This document shows, one piece after another, positions 7,380 to 12,719 of a DNA stretch of 12,720 nucleotides. Position 1 is the first letter of the stretch. The number at the start of each line of letters is the position of its first letter. This DNA comes from an uncultured Bacteroidales bacterium (GTDB lineage Bacteria; Bacteroidota; Bacteroidia; Bacteroidales; Bacteroidaceae), in the NCBI GenBank assembly GCA_902783615.1, contig CACZRQ010000030.1, positions 1 through 12,720 of the forward strand, in the 5' to 3' direction. Made by a program: the position numbers and the translations under genes. Below the pieces are notes generated by a model. It was not told the DNA's origin. It did no database searches and was given only the letters and a program-made list of their open reading frames with translations.

Positions 7380-9449
7380 TTAATCTGCAAAGGTCATTTC
7401 ATCTAATAGCCATTGCGCATGACCAATCTTTTCCACAACGAACAGCAGGTACCTGATGTCTAATGAAATGTTACGGCAGAACTCTGGATCAAAGGCCAAG
7501 TCGCTCATGGTGCCTTCCCAAACACGGTCGAAGTTGATGCCTATCAACTCACCGTCGGCATTGAGAACCGGACTTCCTGAGTTACCTCCTGAGGTATGGT
7601 TGGTTGCTAGGAAGCACACCGGCTGGTCGTCATGGCCTCCTTCGGCATAGATATCACGCAAAGTCTGTGGAATGTTGTAGTCGAAGATATCCGGATTATC
7701 CTTTTCTATGATTCCCTTGAGAGTAGAGATGGGTGAGTAGGATATGGCATCAGAAGGATTGTATCCAGCTACCTGGCCATAGGACACTCGAAGTGTGCGG
7801 TTGGCATCAGGATAGAATGTCTTGTCGGGTTGGAACTCCATCTGTGCCTTCATGTATCTGCGGTTGGCCAGATTTATTTCCTGTCCCAAACGGCTCACCG
7901 TGGGTTGCAGCTCCTTTCGGTACCACTGGTTGTATGCATTGTACATCTCATAGGCAGGGTCTGTTTCTATCTTAGGAAGGTCTTCTTTAGTGAGACTCAG
8001 CACCTTGTCCTTGTCGGTAAAGATGGAACGGGCAAACAGGTCGTTGCGCCAAGCTTCAAGACTACCGTACTGAGCAAGCTTCTGCGTATGGTAGGCAGGC
8101 TTGAAGGCTGAACTTAGCTGTTTGTCGAAAGCGCCCATCATTGCCACGAAAGTTTCCTCGTCTATAGGCTGGTAGTAGTCTTTGTAGAAAGCGTCAGCAA
8201 CAGTTTCCACTGGGCGCCCGTCTTTCAGAGCAGAATGAACTCTGCTGGCGAAAGTCAGTAATTCTATGGTAGATACTGTTTCATTATAATATTCCTGAGC
8301 TCGGAAATAGGGGTTACGGCGTTCATAGAGTGAAGAGATCTGCTCCAGCAGTCCTTTGTACTGATTGTTTTCCGCCCATTTGCGGAATCTGTCTTCATAA
8401 TCCATTTTGGATTCAACCGTTTTTCTGCGAGCCAGACCTTTGGCTTCACCCTGCCATTTCTTCCAGGCATTTGATACGCTGGCATTTTTGGAAGAATACT
8501 GGATACGTACCGCCTGATCCTGCGACATATACTTTTTCTGGATATCTAAACGCATGGTACGCAGTGCTATCTTCTCTGGGTCGGATACCTCGCCGGTATA
8601 GCGCACCTCGTCAGAAGTGACATACTCCTTGGTGGTTCCTGGAGTGCCATATACCATGGTAAAGTCACCCTCCTTCACGCCCTTGCGGGATATGGTGAAA
8701 TAGCGTTTTGGCTTATAAGGCACATTATCCTTCGAGTATTCTGCAGGCTCATTGTTCTTGTCAGCATAGATACGGAAGATGGAGAAATCGCCCGTATGCC
8801 TCGGCCACATCCAGTTGTCGGTATCTCCACCAAACTTACCGATGGAAGATGGAGGAGCGCCTACCAGACGCACATCGGAATAGATTTTATACACGAAAAG
8901 GAAGTACTGGTTGGCATAGTAGAGACCCTCAACAGAGGAACGGATCCCTTTGGCTTGGTTATTGATGGCATCGGTGATGATTCTGGAATTCGCCTGTACC
9001 AAAGAGTCGCGTTGCCCGTTGGTCATGGAAGGCACATAGCCCTTCAAGACTCGGTCGGTTACATCCTCCATGCTCTGGAGGAAGCTAACGGTGAGCCCTG
9101 GGTTCGGGAGTTCTTCCTCCTTACTCATTGCCCAGAAACCATCTTTCAGGTAGTCGTGCTCCACCGTACTGTGCTCTTGAATCTGCCCATAGCCACAATG
9201 GTGGTTTGTAAAGAGTAGTCCATCTGGAGAGACCACTTCACCGGTACAGCCTCCGCCAAAACGTACTACGGCATCCTTCAACGAGGCCTTGTTTACACTA
9301 TAGATGTCCTCTGCCGTGAGCCGGAATCCCTTGGCTTGCATATCATCTATTCGACTGGAAATGAGTAATGGTAGCCACATGCCCTCATCGGCTTTCACAG
9401 GCACCAGAGCTGTGAGCAATACTAGAATGAGTAGAAATGTTTTTTTCAT
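7380..9449 (-). CDS. dpp11: S46-family dipeptidyl-peptidase, DPP11-like (Asp/Glu-specific)
   Basis: Exported serine dipeptidyl-peptidase of 689 residues that releases dipeptides from peptide N-termini in the periplasm. The signal peptide spans about residues 1-20 with a likely cut after VKA. The S46 triad is visible: His84 in FTNHHCGYG, Asp221 in RHTGDFSIFR and Ser624 in GGNSGSPV. The GGDTDNWMWPRHTGD block, whose Asn contacts the substrate amino terminus, is intact. Specificity is read 18 residues after the serine: DPP7 has Gly there (FDGNWE) and DPP11 has Arg (Arg673 in Porphyromonas gingivalis), from recalled literature. Here it is Arg642 in FDRVWEG, which predicts preference for Asp or Glu at P1. 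The protein is slightly shorter than the roughly 700-720 residues usual for the family but complete. It is transcribed alone from its own promoter. Confidence 0.9.
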   Translation of the reverse strand: MKKTFLLILVLLTALVPVKADEGMWLPLLISSRIDDMQAKGFRLTAEDIYSVNKASLKDAVVRFGGGCTGEVVSPDGLLFTNHHCGYGQIQEHSTVEHDYLKDGFWAMSKEEELPNPGLTVSFLQSMEDVTDRVLKGYVPSMTNGQRDSLVQANSRIITDAINNQAKGIRSSVEGLYYANQYFLFVYKIYSDVRLVGAPPSSIGKFGGDTDNWMWPRHTGDFSIFRIYADKNNEPAEYSKDNVPYKPKRYFTISRKGVKEGDFTMVYGTPGTTKEYVTSDEVRYTGEVSDPEKIALRTMRLDIQKKYMSQDQAVRIQYSSKNASVSNAWKKWQGEAKGLARRKTVESKMDYEDRFRKWAENNQYKGLLEQISSLYERRNPYFRAQEYYNETVSTIELLTFASRVHSALKDGRPVETVADAFYKDYYQPIDEETFVAMMGAFDKQLSSAFKPAYHTQKLAQYGSLEAWRNDLFARSIFTDKDKVLSLTKEDLPKIETDPAYEMYNAYNQWYRKELQPTVSRLGQEINLANRRYMKAQMEFQPDKTFYPDANRTLRVSYGQVAGYNPSDAISYSPISTLKGIIEKDNPDIFDYNIPQTLRDIYAEGGHDDQPVCFLATNHTSGGNSGSPVLNADGELIGINFDRVWEGTMSDLAFDPEFCRNISLDIRYLLFVVEKIGHAQWLLDEMTFAD

Positions 9450-9484
9450 GGTTATTTATATTTTCTGCGTCCATCCTTCACCTT

Positions 9485-9500
9485 ACCATGTCGGCATGGT
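9485..9500 (-). promoter_or_regulatory. Small hairpin in the 5' leader of the peptidase gene
   Basis: On the plus strand ACCATG (9485-9490) and CATGGT (9495-9500) form a perfect 6-bp inverted repeat around TCGG. It falls inside the predicted leader of about 60 bases between the transcription start near 9512 and the ATG at 9449. It could be a small RNA hairpin or an operator half-site pair. The role is unknown and chance is possible. Confidence 0.35.
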
Positions 9501-9518
9501 CATGGACGACTGCATTTG

Positions 9519-9549
9519 CAAAAATAATGCAAGTAAATGGAAATACAAA
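9519..9549 (-). promoter_or_regulatory. Bacteroidota-type promoter for the S46 peptidase gene
   Basis: Read on the minus strand, 9526-9519 is TATTTTTG, an exact fit to TAnnTTTG. 9549-9546 is TTTG, the -33 element, separated by 19 bases. Transcription should start near 9512, giving a leader of about 60 bases before the start codon at 9449. This is the best promoter match in the window. Confidence 0.8.
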
Positions 9550-9624
9550 AGGATTTGAAATTAATTATTTCATCATACTTGTTTTTCCCGTTCTTTTATC
9601 TTATGGAGCAGCTTTATTATTCCA

Positions 9625-9688
9625 AGAATCTTGGAGAATCCTGCAAGATTTTGAAAACCTTTCAAACGTTTTTTAGAAGGAACCCTGC
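9625..9688. repeat. R1 direct repeat, left copy
   Basis: A 64-bp element repeated in the same orientation at 10779-10840, with four substitutions and a 2-base gap. The shared core includes GGAGAATCCTGCAAGATTTT, and the shared right end is GGAACCCTGC. This copy holds two perfect inverted repeats back to back: AATCTTG (9627-9633) with CAAGATT (9644-9650), and TTTGAAA (9650-9656) with TTTCAAA (9660-9666). It lies 9 bases past the stop of the nucleotidyltransferase toxin. There is no long U-run after the hairpins, so a terminator role is weak. It may be a recombination scar, a small mobile repeat or a cassette end. Confidence 0.85.
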
Positions 9689-9697
9689 TGCACTAGA

Positions 9698-10354
9698 CTA
9701 ATCTTTCTGAGCTAACAAAATCTTGATATACGCTTCGATGTCCGATGAACTGACGTCGTATATAGGCTGAAGTTGGGTGAATAGTTCGTCCTTTTTAAAT
9801 AATGCGCCATTCGAAAGCATAGCCATGAGACCCTTGCTCATTAACTTATGGCCAGAATGTTCAAGTGCCTGCGGAATCAAGGCCTTGATGTCGGAACCGT
9901 TCTTAAGGATGGAATAGATGTCATAGTAGTCACGAAACTTGCTGCGACGCATCATGGCCTCCATCTTCATGATACCAATGGATTCCACATCTGCCAGACG
10001 GATATTGTTCAAATAGGGTATTTCCTGCATAGAGGGAATACGTTTGCGGGGGTCTGCATAGAACGAGACTTTCACACCATCGACGATGAATAATACCTGG
10101 TCGAATCCGGCCACCTGTACATCCTCTATGGTTCCAACGGTCTCAAGCTCTTTCTGAATATTGGGCCAGCCGATATCAAGTGTATCGTCCTTGCTCGTTT
10201 TCCATCGCATGAAGTCCAAGTCCTCGCTCTGTCGCGTTTTCAGTTGTATTGACAGAGCTGTACCGCCAACCAATACGAAGGGCTTGATACATTCCAAGCG
10301 GGAGATTGCATCAATAATTCTGCCCGTCTGTGGCGCTAGTACTTGTGGTTTCAT
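9698..10354 (-). CDS. Nucleotidyltransferase, AbiEii/AbiGii toxin family
   Basis: A 218-residue protein resembling the nucleotidyltransferase toxins of type IV (AbiE-like) toxin-antitoxin or abortive infection systems. The polymerase-beta-like motif is visible as GGTALS (30-35) followed by SEDLDF, with Asp45 and Asp47 as metal ligands. KMEAMMRRSKFRDYYDIYSIL-type helix residues Lys130, Lys139, Arg141, Asp142 and Asp145 match the conserved K and R/K-D-x-x-D region of the family. The usual third acidic residue after the central strand is not obvious: GVKVSFYA has Ser97 where some relatives have Asp. The gene overlaps the upstream partner by an ATGA (start 10354), typical of coupled toxin-antitoxin genes. 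The target is unknown; tRNA or other nucleotide modification is inference from the family. Confidence 0.8.
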   Translation of the reverse strand: MKPQVLAPQTGRIIDAISRLECIKPFVLVGGTALSIQLKTRQSEDLDFMRWKTSKDDTLDIGWPNIQKELETVGTIEDVQVAGFDQVLFIVDGVKVSFYADPRKRIPSMQEIPYLNNIRLADVESIGIMKMEAMMRRSKFRDYYDIYSILKNGSDIKALIPQALEHSGHKLMSKGLMAMLSNGALFKKDELFTQLQPIYDVSSSDIEAYIKILLAQKD

Positions 10355-10689
10355 GCTGCCAGTCTTTTATTGAGTTGACGGGTAGCCATAGCCTTCACAT
10401 AGCTGCGTGGGCGCTTGGCGTGAAAGTAGTACCAAGCAAAGAAATAGTTCAGGTTATAGTAGCGTTCACCCTGAGCTACCACATTCTCTATCCACGCTTT
10501 CTTCATCTTCTTATACGAGAAAATGCTGAAGAGCATATTGATTTCGTCGATGTCAAGATATAGCATCACCAACTCTATCAACACATCATCGGGCATGTCG
10601 TTGATAGAGTCGTTATCATAGCTCCACAAGCAGTGCTCCTGCTTGAGTTTGGCTATGAGATATGGCTTGACAGTTGCTTCTTGTTTCAT
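10351..10689 (-). CDS. Predicted antitoxin partner of the AbiEii-like nucleotidyltransferase
   Basis: A small 112-residue, mostly helical protein with an acidic first half (SYDNDSINDMPDDVLIE) and a basic, aromatic second half (YFFAWYYFHAKRPRSYVKAM). I do not recognise a winged helix or other standard DNA-binding fold as in AbiEi. It resembles short Bacteroidota proteins, some annotated DUF6922, encoded just before AbiEii-like genes; that family name is tentative. The ATGA overlap with the toxin gene, the order (antitoxin first) and the private promoter argue for an antitoxin role, which is inference from position. Only the second gene has a recognisable enzymatic motif. Confidence 0.62.
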   Translation of the reverse strand: MKQEATVKPYLIAKLKQEHCLWSYDNDSINDMPDDVLIELVMLYLDIDEINMLFSIFSYKKMKKAWIENVVAQGERYYNLNYFFAWYYFHAKRPRSYVKAMATRQLNKRLAA

Positions 10690-10711
10690 CGATTCAACTT
10701 ATTATATGCTG

Positions 10712-10719
10712 CAAAGATA
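10712..10719 (-). promoter_or_regulatory. -7 promoter element of the AbiE-like module
   Basis: Read on the minus strand this is TATCTTTG, an exact match to TAnnTTTG. It is 23 bases upstream of the ATG at 10689, so the transcript would have a leader of about 15 bases. No good -33 TTTG lies at the right distance, which fits a promoter that depends on or is controlled by a regulator. Confidence 0.6.
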
Positions 10720-10728
10720 GCAAAATAA

Positions 10729-10752
10729 CAGCAAACGAATCATCATTTGCTG
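10729..10752. promoter_or_regulatory. Inverted repeat, putative operator of the AbiE-like module
   Basis: CAGCAAA (10729-10735) and TTTGCTG (10746-10752) form a perfect 7-bp inverted repeat with a 10-base centre, which covers the -33 region of the toxin-antitoxin promoter. Two more GCAAA units occur at 10711 and 10720, about 9-11 bases apart, so the site may be a row of half-sites. An autorepressor site for the antitoxin or another regulator is an inference. Confidence 0.5.
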
Positions 10753-10778
10753 AAAAATTTGATTATTTACGGCAAAAA

Positions 10779-10840
10779 AGAATCATGGAGAATCCTGCAA
10801 GATTTTGAAAACCTCTCAAACATTTTAGGAGGAACCCTGC
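10779..10840. repeat. R1 direct repeat, right copy
   Basis: Second copy of the 9625-9688 element in the same orientation, 1154 bases away. Each of the two internal inverted repeats has one mismatch here (AATCATG against CAAGATT; TTTGAAA against TCTCAAA). This copy therefore looks more decayed, or the element is not selected for structure. The two copies enclose the whole AbiE-like module, including its promoter and inverted repeat. Confidence 0.85.
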
Positions 10841-10852
10841 AATACAGGGTTC
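10832..10852. repeat. Inverted repeat at the end of R1 right copy
   Basis: GAACCCTG (10832-10839) and CAGGGTTC (10845-10852) form an 8-bp perfect inverted repeat around CAATA. It begins inside the conserved end of R1 and extends beyond it. The left R1 copy lacks the second arm. No T-run follows on either strand, so I do not call it a terminator. Confidence 0.5.
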
Positions 10853-10921
10853 GCTGATAAAGAAGAGCCAAGGGCAAAAGGGGAGTTTGTCAAACGTAAG
10901 CTTCCTGTAGCTCATGGCATT

Positions 10922-10958
10922 TTAATGCAAAGAAGGGTGGGGCGGGTAACCTGTTGTC
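10922..10958. repeat. R2 direct repeat, left copy
   Basis: TTAATGCAAAGAAGGGTGGG followed by GCGGGTAACC and TGTTGTC resembles 11457-11494 (TTAATGCAAGAAGAGTAGGG, GCAGGTAACC, CCTATTGTC) in the same orientation, with about 80-85% identity by eye and short gaps. It abuts the stop codon of the truncated Rpn-like gene. Function is unknown. Confidence 0.65.
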
Positions 10959-10960
10959 TG

Positions 10961-11359
10961 CTACAAAGAATCGACTTGCTCTTTGGTCAGATCTGTAAAT
11001 TTCATAATGTTTTCAACAGGCATTCCACTTCGCTTCATGCTGGCAGCAATTTGCAACTTCTCTTGCTGGATACCTTGCTGAATACCTTCTTCTCTTGCAT
11101 AGTGACGTTCACCATCCAACACGGCATCAAAGTCCCACATACGTTTCAGAGAACGGTCGTAGGCAATCTGCTCATCCTCCGTCATCTTGTCGTAAGTGGC
11201 GAGATCAATCAGATCCACAAAAGCTGGATTCTTATCTGTAAATGGCATCTTCTCAAGAGTTTTCATATTGTTTAGCGTGTAAATCCAATAATCAAAGTCT
11301 TTTTCACAAGCTTTGCCTCTGAACGAATGCAAAGATAAGTCATTTCCATGTAACCACAA
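10961..11359 (-). pseudogene. Truncated Rpn family / PD-(D/E)XK nuclease transposase-like protein, C-terminal part
   Basis: The reading frame resembles the C-terminal third of Bacteroidota Rpn-family (recombination-promoting nuclease, putative transposase) proteins. It shows FDYWIYTLNNMKTLEKMPFT, then a helical EDEQIAYDRSLKRMWDFDAVL, then the glycine-containing repeat EEGIQQGIQQEK and a C-terminal helix ending LTKEQVDSL. The N-terminal nuclease domain is absent. Intact members are roughly 250-350 residues, and here the frame is open only from a stop at 11432-11434. There is no ATG near the start: 11359 would be a TTG, and the first in-frame ATG is at 11266. I therefore treat it as a decayed remnant. 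It sits between the two R2 copies. Confidence 0.72.
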
Positions 11360-11456
11360 AATCTTTTGCAGCTTTTTGTCATGTGACGGACATATCTCAA
11401 TATAACTGTTGGGGGCAGCTCTAAATTTAACTTAAAATCGTTTTCACTTTCTACCC

Positions 11457-11494
11457 TTAATGCAAGAAGAGTAGGGCAGGTAACCCCTATTGTC
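11457..11494. repeat. R2 direct repeat, right copy
   Basis: Partner of 10922-10958 in the same orientation, about 535 bases away. It ends about 25 bases before the operator of the HigBA pair. No reading frame in it is shared convincingly with the other copy, so it is best seen as a non-coding repeat flanking the Rpn remnant. The stretch 11360-11456 holds only the degraded upstream frame of that remnant. Confidence 0.65.
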
Positions 11495-11518
11495 GAAAAA
11501 GAAAGAAGATTTTCTTGC

Positions 11519-11544
11519 AATTGTTTCGTGATTTAGAAACAATT
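11519..11544. promoter_or_regulatory. Inverted-repeat operator of the higBA module
   Basis: AATTGTTTC (11519-11527) and GAAACAATT (11536-11544) form a perfect 9-bp inverted repeat with an 8-base centre. It ends three bases before the -7 element and covers the -33 region, where a bound HigA dimer would block RNA polymerase. This fits the known autoregulation of type II toxin-antitoxin operons by an HTH antitoxin. Confidence 0.72.
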
Positions 11545-11547
11545 CTT

Positions 11548-11555
11548 TATCTTTG
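11548..11555 (+). promoter_or_regulatory. -7 promoter element of the higBA operon
   Basis: TATCTTTG matches TAnnTTTG exactly. Transcription would start near 11562, so the toxin must start after this point; the ATG at 11578 fits with a leader of about 16 bases. A -33 element is poor (TTTCG at 11524-11528, 19 bases upstream) and lies inside the operator. Confidence 0.7.
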
Positions 11556-11577
11556 TAGGCAAATTAATTTATTAACA

Positions 11578-11922
11578 ATGCCAGAAATGGAACTAAAAGT
11601 ATTTATTATGAAAGAGGCATCCGATTTTATAAAGAGTATGCCAAAGCCAGTGGGTAGAAAAATACACCAAACTATCCGTCGTGTTGAGAATGGTGAACTT
11701 AACCCTGTTATTTTTGCAAAGTTAGATGGAACGAACATTTGGGAGTTCCGAATACTTTTCAATAATGTTAAGTATCGCCTTTTTGCATTTTGGGACACGC
11801 AATCTGAAGCTCTTGTCATTGCCACGCATGGCATTATCAAGAAAACGCAGAAGACGCCAAAGAAAGAAATAGCGAAGGCTGAGAGGATAAGACAAGAATT
11901 TTTTAACGCCAAGAGGAGATAA
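11578..11922 (+). CDS. higB: HigB-like toxin, RelE/ParE superfamily (Gp49-like)
   Basis: A 114-residue, very basic protein of the phage Gp49-like/HigB branch of the RelE/ParE fold, expected to cleave mRNA, probably on the ribosome. Family features are an N-terminal helix-rich part (KEASDFIKSMPKPVGRKI), the central strands LDGTNIWEFRILFNNVKYRLFAFW and the C-terminal ATHGIIKKTQKTPKKEIAKAE, whose Lys/Thr/His residues form the usual catalytic and RNA-binding surface. The frame is open back to 11515, but that start lies before the promoter, so I choose the ATG at 11578. ATG 11587 is a second option. Toxin-first order with the antitoxin 4 bases downstream is the HigBA arrangement. Confidence 0.86.
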   Translation: MPEMELKVFIMKEASDFIKSMPKPVGRKIHQTIRRVENGELNPVIFAKLDGTNIWEFRILFNNVKYRLFAFWDTQSEALVIATHGIIKKTQKTPKKEIAKAERIRQEFFNAKRR

Positions 11923-11926
11923 GGTT

Positions 11927-12265
11927 ATGGAAAAAGTAGGTAAATTTACTCTGTATAGTATGGACGAAGTGTTAGACGAACGCTACGGAAAGATTGGTAC
12001 TCCAGAACGAGATGAATTTGAGAGAAGTGTTTCCGAACACGTTCAAGCCTATAAACTTGGTGAGGCCATCAAGAAAGCAAGGTTGGAGCAGCATCTCACA
12101 CAGGAAGCGCTTGGTGCAAAAATAGGTGTCCAACGTGCCCAGATTTCACGATTGGAAAACGGGTACAGTATCAGCATTGCCACTATGAGCCGTGTATTCA
12201 AAGCCCTTGGTGTAGCAACTGCGACGCTTGATTTAGGAAGTGTTGGCAAGATTGCTTTGTGGTAA
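11927..12265 (+). CDS. higA: HigA-like antitoxin, XRE-family HTH
   Basis: A 112-residue protein with an XRE-type helix-turn-helix at about residues 44-96. It contains LGEAIKKARLEQHLTQEALG, then GVQRAQISRLENG as recognition helix and turn, then MSRVFKALGV. The N-terminal 40 residues, including the acidic MDEVLDERYG, would wrap the toxin. It neutralises HigB and should repress the operon through the inverted repeat at 11519-11544. GAGGAG at 11913-11918, 8 bases before the ATG and inside the end of higB, is an unusually strong Shine-Dalgarno for this group and may keep antitoxin synthesis above toxin synthesis. Confidence 0.9.
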   Translation: MEKVGKFTLYSMDEVLDERYGKIGTPERDEFERSVSEHVQAYKLGEAIKKARLEQHLTQEALGAKIGVQRAQISRLENGYSISIATMSRVFKALGVATATLDLGSVGKIALW

Positions 12266-12341
12266 AACACGATGGGGGGCAAACCTTTGAGCAGAGAGAC
12301 AACCTCCGGCATCCTATGAGAATCCTCCATGAATCCTGGAC

Positions 12342-12719
12342 TTATTCCAATGCGTTCAGTTCACGCCAAGTACGTTCAATGACAATGTTGTTAAATGTGG
12401 CGCGTACCCAACTCTGGTTATGCTCTGCAAAGTCGTAGGCAGTCTTCACACCAAGAGATTCGAGACGTGCTGCATAGCGTCGGCCAATGCCCCAGACTTC
12501 ATCGATGGGATATAGTTTCAACGCTTTGATGCGCTTCTCGTCGGAATCGATCATGCAGCAGTGGCGGTAGCCCAGGTATTTCTTAGCGAAATGGCTGGCC
12601 ATCTTTGCAAGGGTCTTATTGGGTGCCAGTCCAATGCTGACGGGCATTCCTACACTCTGCTTGATTTCCTTATGGAGATCTTCGCCCCAAGCTTTCAGGT
12701 CCAGATGCTCCATGCCGTC
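12342..12719 (-). pseudogene. umuC: UmuC-type Y-family DNA polymerase, internal part, 3'-truncated
   Basis: The frame is open to the right edge, so the 5' part (with the catalytic SIDE motif) is outside the window. What is visible is the end of the palm with VSIGLAPNKTLAKMASHFAKK, then the thumb helix-hairpin-helix IDEVWGIGRRYAARLESLGV, then FNNIVIERTWRELN. In E. coli UmuC (422 residues, recalled) that last block is near residue 230 and is followed by the little-finger domain with CSRSFG. Here a TAA comes three codons after WRELN, and none of the three frames of 12266-12341 restores the domain. The gene has thus lost its DNA-gripping C-terminal half and the beta-clamp motif, probably by deletion or insertion next to higBA. 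An active truncated protein is unlikely. Confidence 0.8.

Noticed and set aside
8796..9218. 140-codon plus-strand frame opposite the S46 peptidase
   Set aside because: Shadow of the peptidase gene, whose triad and signal peptide are intact on the other strand.
9627..9666. R1 hairpins as the terminator of the toxin or peptidase transcript
   Set aside because: Neither strand has a proper T-run after the stems, and the same element lies upstream of the module at its other end, where a terminator of that transcript is not expected.
11272..11520. 82-codon minus-strand frame over the Rpn remnant and R2
   Set aside because: It overlaps the Rpn-like frame out of phase, matches no family I know, and runs across the R2 repeat. 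The conserved features are in the other frame.
11515..11577. N-terminal extension of HigB starting at 11515
   Set aside because: This start lies upstream of the -7 element and within the operator palindrome. The extension also has no HigB-like sequence, so 11578 is preferred.
9698..11922. Possible CRISPR or retron-like array because of the repeated elements
   Set aside because: There are only two copies of each repeat, at spacings of about 1.15 kb and 0.54 kb, with genes between. There is no regular spacer structure and no reverse transcriptase.
12266..12341. Missing UmuC C-terminus in another frame (frameshift in place of truncation)
   Set aside because: I read all three minus-strand frames after the stop. 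None shows the expected SRSFG or clamp-type sequence; the longest is just the shadow of higA.
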